Position numbers and translations under genes: made by a program | Shown here: positions 27,600 through 35,402 of the stretch, one piece after another | Layout: each line of letters opens with the position of its first letter | How positions within the stretch are numbered: position 1 is the first letter of the stretch | Notes under the pieces: model-generated | Seen by the model: only the letters and a program-made list of their open reading frames with translations | Told to the model about the DNA's origin: nothing | The model's database searches: none | Assembly: GCF_029892285.1 (NCBI RefSeq) | Contig: NZ_JARXVM010000018.1 | Location: 61,037-125,036, forward strand | Direction of reading: 5' to 3' | DNA: 64,000 nucleotides | Origin: Rhizobium sp. SG_E_25_P2 | GTDB taxonomy: Bacteria; Pseudomonadota; Alphaproteobacteria; Rhizobiales; Rhizobiaceae

Positions 27600-28109
27600 T
27601 CAAGCCGACAGGTCTCCGTCGACTTCCAACGAAATCTGGCGCCGCGCCCGGTTGAGCCGGCTTTTCACTGTTCCCACCGCGCAATCACAAACCTGCGCCG
27701 CAGTCTCGTAGCTTTCGCCCATCACCGCCACCAGCAGCAGGACCTCGCGATAATGCATGGGCAGACGGGCGAGCGCGCGCTCGAGCTCCTTTCCGCGAAT
27801 GGTCCATTCCTGCGTGGCCGAAATGGCGCTGTCGTCCGAAACGCATGCGTCCGACCCGGGAGCCTCGCGCTTGGCGACGACGATCCGGGTGTAGAACGTG
27901 TTTCGCATGATGGTGAACAACCAGGACTTCAATCTTGTTCCCGGTTCGAACTTGTCGATATTCGCGATGGCTTTGAGCAATGTCTCCTGAACGAGATCGT
28001 CGGCGTCCGAGGCATTGCGGCAGAAGGAGCGCGCAAAGGCGCGGAGCGCCGGGATGAGTTCAACGATTTCGGCGCGTATCGCCTCCCCCTGAGATTGCGA
28101 CGCAGTCAT
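27600..28109 (-). CDS. ECF sigma factor, EcfG-like
   Basis: A 169-aa sigma-70 family factor. Region 2 includes SDADDLVQETLLKAIANIDKFEPGTRLKSWLFTIMRNTFY; region 4 is ALARLPMHYREVLLLVAVMG ... ETAAQVCDCAVGTVKSRLNRARRQI. The FEPGT...SWLFTIMRNTFY block is close to EcfG-type general-stress sigma factors, but I treat it as a paralogue because no nepR or phyR is adjacent. ATG 28109 is preferred over GTG 28136: it has GAGGAAA upstream, and the GTG would leave almost no leader behind the promoter at 28149-28174. Confidence 0.88.
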   Translation of the reverse strand: MTASQSQGEAIRAEIVELIPALRAFARSFCRNASDADDLVQETLLKAIANIDKFEPGTRLKSWLFTIMRNTFYTRIVVAKREAPGSDACVSDDSAISATQEWTIRGKELERALARLPMHYREVLLLVAVMGESYETAAQVCDCAVGTVKSRLNRARRQISLEVDGDLSA

Positions 28110-28148
28110 GTGAGCGTTTCCTCTCGTTTTCAACACGCATGGCGGCTC

Positions 28149-28174
28149 AACGTCGCTGCAATACGCCGGGTTCC
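28149..28174 (-). promoter_or_regulatory. EcfG-type promoter ahead of the ECF sigma gene
   Basis: Minus-strand GGAAC (28174-28170), 17-nt spacer, CGTT (28152-28149): exact match to the alphaproteobacterial general-stress consensus. Transcription would start near 28142, about 33 nt before ATG 28109. It suggests auto-activation or control by another EcfG factor. Confidence 0.7.
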
Positions 28175-28660
28175 CCCAGCGTCCGAAATTTCTGAAGACC
28201 GGGCGGCCTATGGCGTCGCCGCCGTATTTTCCGGTAGAAATGGAGAAGAAGCGTTTCCTTGCGGCTCAGTCCGCGCGGAGCGTCAGGGGGGGCAAGAAGG
28301 TTGGAGCGCGAGCGGCGCGGATTTTCGGCGCCGGAAAGTCCGAGATCGAGTATTTTGGGATGGACATAAATTTTGCAGCCGATCGCCGGCGCATTGTGAC
28401 GCTCTTCGGCGGCGGCTTGGCAGATTGTGGTCCGAGCGCAGGCTCTGCCACGCCCGACGCTGTCCTGGAACAATCGTCGAGGCGGTCGGTTGTAAAGGCG
28501 AGGTCTTGGGCCGTGTCAAACGGACACGACGGCGCTGAAGAACATGAGGGTTTTTCCGTTTTCACCTCATGGCCAACGAAATGGCAGGCGAGCTTCCTAC
28601 CCGTCCGGTCCGGCCTCACCCCTTCCGTAAGACTACCGATATGCAACAGGGAAAAGGATC
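28175..28660. other. Non-coding gap between divergent ECF sigma and small acidic protein
   Basis: About 490 bp with no convincing gene; three overlapping long frames on the two strands have no ribosome sites and implausible composition. A plus-strand EcfG-like site occurs at 28467-28491. An untranslated leader of about 160 nt or a small RNA downstream of that site is possible, but no clear terminator is visible. Confidence 0.45.
28467..28491 (+). promoter_or_regulatory. EcfG-like promoter upstream of the 77-aa protein
   Basis: GGAAC, 16-nt spacer, GGTT (one mismatch from CGTT). It lies 170 bp before ATG 28661. Confidence 0.45.
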
Positions 28661-28894
28661 ATGACCGGACACGAAAAAGCCGAGCGAGACCCACAAAAAC
28701 AGCAGCGGGACAAGCTGTCTGAAGCGGCTGTCGACAAGGCCTTGCCCGAAGCCCCAGGGCTCATCCTGCCTGACGTAGCGGAACTCGAGAGCGAGGGCGC
28801 GACACACGCATTCGCCGTTCCCGAGCCTCCTCCGTCGATGTTGCGCGAAGACGCCACGGACGACAGCGATCAGGATGAGCGAAGGCCCGATTGA
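28661..28894 (+). CDS. Small acidic disordered protein (77 aa)
   Basis: Very hydrophilic, rich in Glu, Asp, Lys and Pro; begins MTGHEKAERDPQKQQRDKLS and ends DQDERRPD, with a weakly amphipathic middle (GLILPDVAELESEGATHAF). Ribosome site AGGGAAAAGGA precedes the ATG. No domain recognised. Composition and EcfG-like promoter suggest a small stress protein; that is inference. Confidence 0.6.
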   Translation: MTGHEKAERDPQKQQRDKLSEAAVDKALPEAPGLILPDVAELESEGATHAFAVPEPPPSMLREDATDDSDQDERRPD

Positions 28895-28932
28895 TCAATC
28901 CGGGCGCCGGTTCGGGCGCTGTTGCAGCTCTG

Positions 28933-29652
28933 TTAGTTGATCAGGCGCCGTTCGCCGATGCCGGTGTTTTCCAGCAAGGTCACCAGCCATTTTTCGACCG
29001 AAACATCGGGCGGGCAGTTTTCGATTTCCTCGATTGCGCGCTCCAGCGTCCGCTCGACCAGAGTTTCCGCAGAGTCCTCCGTCGGCGTGATCTGCCGCGC
29101 CCGCTGACGCAGAAGCGGCAGGAGCGCGAGAAAGTTGCGTTCATTGTCCGGCGCGTCGGATTTCGTATTGTTCGCCTCGGCCTCGGCCCTTTCCAAGGCC
29201 TTTCGGATGACCGGCCAGGGTGCTGGCTTGGTTACGCGCTCGGCGTCGCGAAATGCTTCGGGCACGATCGCGCTCTCATAGCCGGTGTAAAAGATATAGG
29301 GGATCTTTCGGGCCGCGAGTTCGGCGGCTAGATCGAAGTCGATACTGCCATTCAGATTGAGATCGAGAATGGCTGCTGTGATGTCTTGGTCGGCGCTGAG
29401 CGCGATCAACGCCTCTTCCACGCTTCTATGCGGTCCGGAGACGGCGTAACCATCCGCCAGGGGTTCCGAGGCCAACTGTTCGCCGATAATGTAATCGTCC
29501 TCAAGCACCAGCAGTTTCCTGCCGGCGACAACGGGGGCGCCCGTTTTCAGGCCTCTGCCGGCGCGTCCGGAGATGCTGTTCGGGCCGATCGGGCCCGTCG
29601 CCTCGCGGTCGTTCGCACCGGGATTTTCGCCTGATGTTCTTGACCCGGCCAA
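28933..29652 (-). CDS. Response regulator with C-terminal sigma2-like domain
   Basis: A 239-aa protein. After a disordered N-terminus (1-40), a receiver spans about 44-160: LLVLEDDYIIGEQLA (acidic pair), AAILDLNLNG (phospho-Asp), IFYTGYE (Thr) and VTKPAP (Lys). The C-terminal part, about 175-230, reads like ECF sigma region 2: LLPLLRQRARQITPTEDSAE then TLVERTLERAIEEIE and VEKWLVTLLENT. There is no region 4. PhyR, the general-stress anti-anti-sigma, has sigma-like then receiver order; here it is reversed and shortened. It may act on an anti-sigma factor of the NepR type, which is inference. Confidence 0.8.
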   Translation of the reverse strand: MAGSRTSGENPGANDREATGPIGPNSISGRAGRGLKTGAPVVAGRKLLVLEDDYIIGEQLASEPLADGYAVSGPHRSVEEALIALSADQDITAAILDLNLNGSIDFDLAAELAARKIPYIFYTGYESAIVPEAFRDAERVTKPAPWPVIRKALERAEAEANNTKSDAPDNERNFLALLPLLRQRARQITPTEDSAETLVERTLERAIEEIENCPPDVSVEKWLVTLLENTGIGERRLIN

Positions 29653-29766
29653 TCTCGTCTCTCCTCCGAAGTCTGCGCCCGTCGTTTGTTAGGCGACGGT
29701 TATATTATGGGTGTTCGCATGGCGCAAAGCTAGTGCGATTTGCGCCGGCGGCGGATTTTGTAAGGT

Positions 29767-29792
29767 GGAACGTTTCCACCGCTGATTTTGTT
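29767..29792 (+). promoter_or_regulatory. EcfG-like promoter before the secreted 104-aa protein
   Basis: GGAAC (29767-29771), spacer 17-18, TGTT (29789-29792). It overlaps a 7-bp inverted repeat GGTGGAA / TTCCACC (29764-29780). ATG 29819 follows about 27 nt after the -10. Confidence 0.5.
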
Positions 29793-29818
29793 TCCCTAGG
29801 GCAACAGGGAGCAATGTC

Positions 29819-30133
29819 ATGTCCTCTCTCAAGATGATTCACAAGTGGGCAGCGTCGATGGCCGTGGGCGGCGCGTTGCTGGTGTCGGCAAGCGTCGCCG
29901 CCCGTGCGCAGAACGCCCCGCAGGAAGCGCTGGATATGCCCGCAACCGGACAGGAAAATTGTCATGTTCGTCCCGATGGCCAGGCGGCTCCGGCCGAGCC
30001 GCTGACCGAGCGGCTCCAGGACTGCAACAGCGTGCTGAAACCCAAGGGGCTCGGCGATCCGGATATTGTGGAAAAACCGCCCAAGTTGAACGATCCCATG
30101 GCGATCACGCCGCCGCCGCCCGCTTCTCCATAA
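29819..30133 (+). CDS. Small secreted protein, unknown function
   Basis: A 104-aa protein with a signal peptide (MSSLKMIHKWAASMAVGGAL ... ARAQNA, cleavage near residue 31) and a short mature region with two cysteines (ENCHVRPDG and LQDCNSVL) that could form a periplasmic disulfide; proline-rich end (ITPPPPASP). CAGGGAG ribosome site 7 nt upstream. Family not named by me; the layout resembles uncharacterised exported proteins of rhizobia. Confidence 0.72.
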   Translation: MSSLKMIHKWAASMAVGGALLVSASVAARAQNAPQEALDMPATGQENCHVRPDGQAAPAEPLTERLQDCNSVLKPKGLGDPDIVEKPPKLNDPMAITPPPPASP

Positions 30134-30173
30134 GCCCGTCATGGGCTCACATCTCACGCCCAGGAGGCCGCCA

Positions 30174-30419
30174 ATGGATGCCGACGAACTCGAACGACGT
30201 CTCAACGCGCATCGAGAGGTGCTGACCGCTCTCGTCGCCGCGCTGGCTAGGGGCGATGGCGGCGATATCCTTGAGCGCCTGGCGCAGGAAACCCTGTTCA
30301 TGAACGGCCAGGAAGACCCCGGCGTCCTGCCCAGCGAGGCCTTTGCGCTCGAACAAGCGCATGCCGACGAGATCAGGCGCATCGTCGACGCCGCGCGTCA
30401 GCGCGCCAAACAGGCCTGA
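30174..30419 (+). CDS. Small helical protein (81 aa), unknown function
   Basis: Begins MDADELERRLNAHREVLTAL and ends ARQRAKQA; mostly amphipathic helix. ATG 30174 has AGGAGG 7 nt upstream; an in-frame ATG at 30141 does not. The middle EDPGVLPSEAFALEQAHADE is less regular. It is 40 bp after the secreted protein and may share its transcript. Unknown function. Confidence 0.65.
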   Translation: MDADELERRLNAHREVLTALVAALARGDGGDILERLAQETLFMNGQEDPGVLPSEAFALEQAHADEIRRIVDAARQRAKQA

Positions 30420-30432
30420 TCGACTGATACAT

Positions 30433-30464
30433 GCGGGAGGGAACAACTCCCGCCGCTTGTCGTT
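30433..30464 (+). promoter_or_regulatory. Exact EcfG-type promoter overlapping a hairpin
   Basis: GGAAC (30440-30444), 16-nt spacer, CGTT (30461-30464): exact consensus, with ATG 30489 25 nt downstream. The -35 element forms the loop of a perfect 7-bp stem GCGGGAG / CTCCCGC (30433-30453), which may also end the preceding transcript (tttttc follows at 30462-30467). Confidence 0.7.
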
Positions 30465-30488
30465 TTTCAATAAGGAAGGAGATTTGCG

Positions 30489-30677
30489 ATGTTGAAATAC
30501 GAACCGCTCCCGTCGTCCACTCAGCCGGGGTCGACCCAGACCCCGGAGCCCGATGTGATGCCGCCTCCGGTGTGGAAGCCGGATCCGCCGATCCAGGAAC
30601 CCGAGCCTGATCGTCTGCCCGACGAGCAGCCCCTGCCCAATCCAGACGAGACCAGGGCGCCGCCGCGCCACGTCTGA
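30489..30677 (+). CDS. Proline-rich small protein (62 aa)
   Basis: About one third proline, with repeated PEPD/PPP motifs (TQTPEPDVMPPPVWKPDPP, QEPEPDRLPDEQPLPNPDE); no membrane or globular domain, probably disordered. GGAAGGAG ribosome site upstream of ATG 30489. Directly behind an exact EcfG promoter, so likely stress-induced. Confidence 0.65.
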   Translation: MLKYEPLPSSTQPGSTQTPEPDVMPPPVWKPDPPIQEPEPDRLPDEQPLPNPDETRAPPRHV

Positions 30678-30790
30678 AGAGTGTGGCGCTCTTTAAGAGT
30701 CGCTCCTTGCGCCTTGAGCCTTCGATATGCCGCATGTTGTCGTCCCGAAACCGGCGCCCGTTTTGGGGCGACATGCGTGAGGCGCGGTGT

Positions 30791-31021
30791 TCAATGATCG
30801 GAATGCGGCTTGTCCGTGTCCCGCTCATCATAATTGATGTCCCAATCGCCCGGGCCTTTTTTCTGGCCCGGGTTTTTCGCGTCCGTCGCGTCTTCCTGTC
30901 CGGTGATCACGGTGGGCTTGGCGCTGGCCACGCCGCTCGCCTTACGGTCGCCCTGGTTGGGCGCGAACTGGCCTTCGGCGTCCTTGCGAATGCGGTCCTT
31001 GGCTTGGCGGTCATCGCTCAT
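30791..31021 (-). CDS. Small hydrophilic protein (76 aa), unknown function
   Basis: Begins MSDDRQAKDRIRKDAEGQFA; rich in Asp, Lys, Gly and Gln, ending GDWDINYDERDTDKPHSDH. CAGGAGAAAA ribosome site before ATG 31021. Predicted disordered. Divergent from the BON protein with EcfG-like promoters facing both ways in the 132-bp gap. Confidence 0.65.
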   Translation of the reverse strand: MSDDRQAKDRIRKDAEGQFAPNQGDRKASGVASAKPTVITGQEDATDAKNPGQKKGPGDWDINYDERDTDKPHSDH

Positions 31022-31047
31022 GGTTTTCTCCTGACTGTCCTATGCAG

Positions 31048-31072
31048 AACTCTTGCATGCCGCCGAGGTTCC
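31048..31072 (-). promoter_or_regulatory. EcfG-like promoter for the 76-aa protein
   Basis: Minus-strand GGAAC (31072-31068), 17-nt spacer, GTT (31050-31048). Start codon 31021 lies 27 nt downstream. Confidence 0.5.
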
Positions 31073-31096
31073 CGAACTGCTGTGGCGTCATGGCGC

Positions 31097-31122
31097 GGAA
31101 CCGGAGGGTGCGGCTGTCGGTT
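31097..31122 (+). promoter_or_regulatory. EcfG-like promoter for the BON protein
   Basis: GGAAC (31097-31101), 17-nt spacer, GGTT (31119-31122), about 30 nt before ATG 31154; divergent from the minus-strand site at 31048-31072. Confidence 0.48.
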
Positions 31123-31153
31123 GTTGTCACGACACGCAGACAGGAGACGCGAA

Positions 31154-31438
31154 ATGGTGTTCAAACCTCAGACATTTCATGGCCAGACCCCGGAAATCGA
31201 CAAGCCCGCCGGCTTTGGCGGGGTGGAGGCGAAAGTTGCCGACGCCCTGGCGCGCGCCGGCGATCTTGACGCCACCCAGGTGGCGGTGACCGAAACGGAC
31301 GGCGAGATCGTTCTCGACGGCGTGGTGCTCTATCCCGAGGAGGCGGAGATCGCCGGCGACATAGCCTCGCGCGTTGCCGGCCCAACGCGGGTGAGAAACC
31401 TGATCCGTTGGCGGAGCGACACGTCGCGCGGCGGCTGA
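31154..31438 (+). CDS. BON-domain protein (94 aa)
   Basis: A small protein dominated by a BON domain (about residues 22-88): VEAKVADALARAGDLDATQVAVTETDGEIVLDG, VVLYPEEAEIAGDIASRVAGPTRVRNLI. No signal peptide, unlike OsmY. CAGGAGA ribosome site 7 nt before ATG 31154. BON domains bind phospholipid or peptidoglycan-associated surfaces and are frequent in osmotic and stress regulons; the EcfG-like promoter agrees. Confidence 0.8.
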   Translation: MVFKPQTFHGQTPEIDKPAGFGGVEAKVADALARAGDLDATQVAVTETDGEIVLDGVVLYPEEAEIAGDIASRVAGPTRVRNLIRWRSDTSRGG

Positions 31439-31591
31439 TCCCAGTCTGCAGCGGATGCGGGCCCGGGGCAGGGCTGCGCCTCAATCGATGTTGGTCAGGC
31501 TTCTCGCTCGCACCTGATGCATCAAATAGGTGTTGCGATAGCTGGCGGCGAAGGTCTTGAGGTCGCCTCCGGGCCCCTGTCCTGTATCTGT

Positions 31592-32152
31592 CTATCGAAA
31601 CGGCTTGCTCAGATGGGGCGAGCCCCTCACGCCGAAGCGGAGGAGTTCGTCCACCGCCTTGGTGATGCCGATACGGGCCCCAGCGACAATGTCGGGCTCT
31701 CTCGGGCGCGGTTCGAGGCGAAAGGGCGGTTGCATTATATCGGCCCCGTCTTCGGCGCCCGTGACGCCGAGCGCGGCGGCGAGCCGGCCAGGCCCCGAGC
31801 AGAGCAGCCGGTCGGCGAGGCCGCCGCGCCGCGCGCGCATGACCTCCAGCCCCAATGTCGGAGCCAGCGCGCGGATCAGCACCGCGCTTCCGGGCTGGCA
31901 CACCATATTGAGGCACCAATGCATGCCATAGGAGCGATAGACATAGGCGCGACCGGCCGGGCCGAACATCGCGGCGTTGCGCGGCGTCTGGCCGCGATAG
32001 CTGTGCGAGGCGGGATCGTCGCGATGATAGGCCTCGGTCTCGACGATGACGCCGCCGACGCCGCAAAACCCGAGCGTCACTCCCAGAAGATCTCGAGCCA
32101 CGTTTTCGGCGCGGCGATCAAAAAAGCCTGTCTCGGTCAACTCGGACGCCAT
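31592..32152 (-). CDS. DNA-3-methyladenine glycosylase (AAG/MPG family)
   Basis: Base-excision enzyme removing alkylated purines, 186 aa. Catalytic Glu in VIVETEAYHRDDPASHSYRG; DNA-intercalating region AAMFGPAGRAYVYRSYGMHWCLN; family block GPGRLAAALGVTG. A full-length bacterial AAG, in the minus orientation as a single gene. Its tail (GSPHLSKPF) also fits the family. No operator recognised. Confidence 0.92.
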   Translation of the reverse strand: MASELTETGFFDRRAENVARDLLGVTLGFCGVGGVIVETEAYHRDDPASHSYRGQTPRNAAMFGPAGRAYVYRSYGMHWCLNMVCQPGSAVLIRALAPTLGLEVMRARRGGLADRLLCSGPGRLAAALGVTGAEDGADIMQPPFRLEPRPREPDIVAGARIGITKAVDELLRFGVRGSPHLSKPFR

Positions 32153-32526
32153 GATCTGTCACTCTCCACGAACGAAACGAAAGCTGTCTATCCCAACGCC
32201 AGAATATTGTATTTCGTAAACTTGAATTACAAACTTACCGGTCGCGCCCCGGCCGTCGACGTTGCTCAGTAAGTCACGACGAAGATTGATTTGATCGGGA
32301 GCGAACATATCGCGGCATTGCCTGCGGCCGTCAAAAATATTTTAATAACTTCAATCTGATGATACTGTCTTGATCACGGATTCTCCGACAAAATGGACAT
32401 GATTCGGCGCCAGCGGAGGAACCGGAAAAGCCCAGCGAAGTTGTAGCGGATACCAGATTTCATTTTTGGAACCTAGCCGGGGGGCAGCATGCCGCAGAGT
32501 TCAGAACCCATCAGTGGGAAACGCCC
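32153..32526. other. Intergenic region before glgA, AT-rich centre
   Basis: About 375 bp without a gene. The middle (around 32320-32380) is AT-rich. A plus-strand EcfG-like site lies at 32418-32442. Nothing else recognised. Confidence 0.45.
32418..32442 (+). promoter_or_regulatory. EcfG-like promoter upstream of glgA
   Basis: GGAAC (32418-32422), 17-nt spacer, GTT (32440-32442); preceding base is A, not C, so weaker than consensus. glgA ATG is 85 nt downstream. Confidence 0.38.
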
Positions 32527-33999
32527 ATGAAAATCCTGTCCGTCACTTCTGAGGTTTTTCCCTATATCAAGACTGGCGGGCTCGCGGATGTGACAGGATC
32601 TCTGCCGAAGGCCTTGAAGGTGTTCGGCGTCGACTCGATCACCCTGGTTCCAGGCTATCCGGTGTTCGAGTCGCTGATGTCGGCGCAGCCGCCGCTGTTC
32701 CGTTTCGACGAGATCCTCGGCGAGGACGCCGCGCTGCATTTCGTGCAAACGCCCGACGCTGCGCTGTTCGTGCTCGATATTCCCGCGCTCTATCGCCGTC
32801 CCGGCGGCCCCTATGTCAATGAACATGGCGTCGACCATCCGGACAACTGGAAGCGGTTTGCGGCGCTGTCGCTCGCCGGCGCGCTGATCGCCAATGGCGA
32901 ACTGCCCGGCTGGAGCCCAGATCTGGTGCATACGCATGACTGGCAGTCGGCGCTGACCTCGGTTTACATGCGTCACATGGGCTGCGACAAGCCTGTGGTG
33001 CTGACCATTCACAACATCGCCTTCCAAGGCCAGTATCCGGCGGCGCTGCTGCCTTACCTGCATCTGCCGCCCAGCGCCTTCAGCATGGATTGCCTTGAAT
33101 ATTTCGGCGACATCTGCTTCCTCAAAGGCGGGCTGATGACCTCGGATCTCATCACCACGGTCAGCCCGACTTATGCGCGCGAAATTCTCACGCCGCGCTT
33201 CGGCATGGGGCTCGACGGCGTGCTGCGCTACCGACGCGAGGATATGCGCGGCATTCTCAACGGCATCGATGAAGATGTCTGGGACCCCGCCCATGATCCG
33301 CTGCTGCCGCAGGCCTTTGACGTTGACAGGCTCGATCTCAAGGCGAACAACAAGCGCGCCCTCAACGCCCGGCTCGGCCTGCATGACGACGACGCGCCGA
33401 TCTTTTCCTGCATCAGCCGTCTGACCTGGCAGAAGGGGATGGACATGGTGGCCTATGCCGCCGACTACCTCGTCTTCAACGGCGGCAAGCTGGTGATCTG
33501 CGGCAAGGGCGATCCCGAGATCGAAGCCATGCTGCAGGCCATGGAGGCCCGCCATCCCGGCCGCATCGCCGTCAATATCGGCTATAGCGAAGAACTGGCG
33601 CATCTGATCCATGGAGGTTCCGACGCCATCATCCAGCCTTCGCGTTTTGAGCCCTGCGGCCTGACGCAGCTTTACGGCCTGCGCTATGGCGCGATCCCCG
33701 TCGTCTCCCGCACCGGCGGGTTGGCCGAAACGGTCATCGACGCCAATGACGCCGCCATGAACGCCGAGGTCGCCACCGGCTTCCAGTTCCATCCCGTCAC
33801 CACCGACGGCCTCTGCCACGCCATCCGCCGCGCCATGGACGTCTATGCCGATCCGGCCCAGTGGCGGCAATTGCAGACCCAGGCGATGAAGGCGCGTTTC
33901 TCCTGGGAACGAAGCGCGGGGAGATATGCAGCGCTGTTTCGCAGCCTGGTCAGCCGGTCTGGCGCGACGGGGTATGAGATCAGGTTGGCGGTGGGGTGA
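32527..33999 (+). CDS. glgA: Glycogen synthase (ADP-glucose type)
   Basis: Transfers glucose from ADP-glucose to growing alpha-1,4-glucan; 490 aa, GT5 family. ADP-glucose motif KTGGLADVTGSLPKAL at residues 15-30, then VHTHDWQSALT, TIHNIAFQGQYP and the C-terminal PSRFEPCGLTQLYGLRYG with the catalytic Glu and TGGLAETV. It is separated from treZ and glgX and not in a glgBCA cluster. An EcfG-like site lies upstream. Confidence 0.96.
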   Translation: MKILSVTSEVFPYIKTGGLADVTGSLPKALKVFGVDSITLVPGYPVFESLMSAQPPLFRFDEILGEDAALHFVQTPDAALFVLDIPALYRRPGGPYVNEHGVDHPDNWKRFAALSLAGALIANGELPGWSPDLVHTHDWQSALTSVYMRHMGCDKPVVLTIHNIAFQGQYPAALLPYLHLPPSAFSMDCLEYFGDICFLKGGLMTSDLITTVSPTYAREILTPRFGMGLDGVLRYRREDMRGILNGIDEDVWDPAHDPLLPQAFDVDRLDLKANNKRALNARLGLHDDDAPIFSCISRLTWQKGMDMVAYAADYLVFNGGKLVICGKGDPEIEAMLQAMEARHPGRIAVNIGYSEELAHLIHGGSDAIIQPSRFEPCGLTQLYGLRYGAIPVVSRTGGLAETVIDANDAAMNAEVATGFQFHPVTTDGLCHAIRRAMDVYADPAQWRQLQTQAMKARFSWERSAGRYAALFRSLVSRSGATGYEIRLAVG

Positions 34000-34050
34000 G
34001 GCGCGGTTCATTTCCGGTCAATCGCTGATCGACAGGCGGTCTCATCCGAA

Positions 34051-34060
34051 TTATCTATAA
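34051..34060 (+). promoter_or_regulatory. BioR operator upstream of bioR
   Basis: TTATCTATAA, the known alphaproteobacterial BioR box, 4 bp before the bioR start; implies autorepression when biotin is sufficient. Confidence 0.85.
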
Positions 34061-34064
34061 AATC

Positions 34065-34691
34065 ATGACGACCGCCAAATCAGACACGATTGCCGCCCAG
34101 ATCAGCAAAACGCTCGCCGCTCGCATTATCGCCGGCGAGATCGAGGCCGGCGCCAAGCTGCGGCAGGATCATATCGCCGAAGAATTCGGCGCGAGCCATG
34201 TTCCGGTTCGCGAGGCGTTCAAGCGACTGGAGTCACAGGGGCTGGTGGTCAGCGAGCCGCGTCGCGGCGTCCGCGTCGCCGGCTTCAGCGTCGACGAAGT
34301 GCGCGAGGTGGCTGAAATGCGCGCCGCTCTCGAAACTCTGGCGTTGCGCAATGCGGTCCCGCATTTGACCAGAGCCATTCTGGATCAGGCCGAAGAAGCC
34401 AACCGGGCCGGGGATCGAGCGCTGAACGTTCAGGCGTGGGAAATGGCCAATCGGACCTTTCATCGCATCCTTCTGGCTCCATGCGGCATGCCCCGCTTGC
34501 TGAAGGCGATCGATGATCTGCATACGGCAAGCGCCCGCTTTCTTTTTTCCGGCTGGCGCGCCGAATGGGAGGCCCCGACGGACCGCGACCACCGCGCCAT
34601 CCTCGACGCGTTGAGAGCCGGGCAGACCGAAATCGCGGCAACCACGCTTGCGCGTCACGTCCAGACGATCGGGCAGAAAAAGCCCAAATAG
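34065..34691 (+). CDS. bioR: BioR, GntR-family repressor of biotin genes
   Basis: A 208-aa regulator: GntR winged helix at about 10-75 (LRQDHIAEEFGASHVPVREAFKRLESQGLV) and an FCD-type effector domain (about 85-205, EVAEMRAALETLALRNAVPHL). GntR/FCD structure plus TTATCTATAA sites before itself and bioY identify BioR rather than a generic GntR protein. BioR replaces BirA-type repression in many alphaproteobacteria. The gene is 135 bp before bioY. Confidence 0.9.
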   Translation: MTTAKSDTIAAQISKTLAARIIAGEIEAGAKLRQDHIAEEFGASHVPVREAFKRLESQGLVVSEPRRGVRVAGFSVDEVREVAEMRAALETLALRNAVPHLTRAILDQAEEANRAGDRALNVQAWEMANRTFHRILLAPCGMPRLLKAIDDLHTASARFLFSGWRAEWEAPTDRDHRAILDALRAGQTEIAATTLARHVQTIGQKKPK

Positions 34692-34794
34692 ACGCTCCAG
34701 CGTTTCCCATCACATTCTAAAATGATCACGCGCCGCACGCGGCTATTGCCACGATTGTATTTTTGTGGATTCATTTAGCGATAGATTCTAAAAA

Positions 34795-34804
34795 TTATCT
34801 ATAA
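34795..34804 (+). promoter_or_regulatory. BioR operator upstream of bioY-bioB
   Basis: Second exact TTATCTATAA, 22 bp before the bioY start, so positioned to block the bioYB promoter. Confidence 0.87.
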
Positions 34805-34826
34805 TTTGGACTAAAGGAGATATGGA

Positions 34827-35402
34827 ATGTCGGATATCGTTGCGAAGCGGCCCGCAAGGCCTGGATCCAAAGCCATCCGCACGGGGGTGATGATCATTGC
34901 AGGCGCGGCCGTGATGACGCTTGCCGCAAGAGTGCAGATTCCCTTCTGGCCGGTTCCGATGACGCTCCACACGATGGCCGTCATGGCCTTCGCCGTTGCG
35001 TTCGGGCCGCGGATGGCGGTTTCGATCTTTCTCGCCTATCTCGCCGCGGGCGCAGCTGGCTTTCCGGTGTTCTCCGGTTCGCCGGAACGCGGTATCGGCC
35101 TCGCTTACATGGTCGGCCCCACCGGCGGCTATCTGCTCGGCTTTCTCGTTGCGTCCTGGGTTGTCGGCGTGCTGGCTTCAGGCAAGGGAGTGATCGGTCG
35201 CACCTGCGGGATGCTTGCGGGAATGGTTGTGATCTACGGGCTCGGCGCAGCCTGGCTGGCGCTCTATGTTCCGCCGGCTCAGCTTCTTGCGGTCGGCGTT
35301 TTGCCTTTCCTGCCGGGTGATCTGGTCAAAATAGCCGTGGTGGCTTTGGGCAGCGCAGCGCTTCCTGCCTTGGGCATCCGCCTCCGGAGCAAAAGCGAAT
35401 GA
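34827..35402 (+). CDS. bioY: BioY, biotin-uptake S component
   Basis: Membrane substrate-binding component of an ECF-type biotin importer, 191 aa with about six helices. BioY landmarks: [35 protein letters not shown] and [12 protein letters not shown]. No bioM/bioN genes are adjacent, so it may work alone or with a remote energy module. AAGGAG ribosome site before ATG. Overlaps bioB by ATGA. Confidence 0.95.
   Translation: MSDIVAKRPARPGSKAIRTGVMIIAGAAVMTLAARVQIPFWPVPMTLHTMAVMAFAVAFGPRMAVSIFLAYLAAGAAGFPVFSGSPERGIGLAYMVGPTGGYLLGFLVASWVVGVLASGKGVIGRTCGMLAGMVVIYGLGAAWLALYVPPAQLLAVGVLPFLPGDLVKIAVVALGSAALPALGIRLRSKSE

Noticed and set aside
28210..28722. 170-aa plus-strand frame in the gap after the ECF sigma
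   Set aside because: No ribosome site, implausible composition, overlaps the better supported 28661 gene in another frame, and two equally long frames lie opposite.
31161..32066. 301-aa minus-strand frame rich in Arg and Pro
   Set aside because: Out of frame with the methylpurine glycosylase on the same strand and antisense to the BON gene; composition typical of a shadow.
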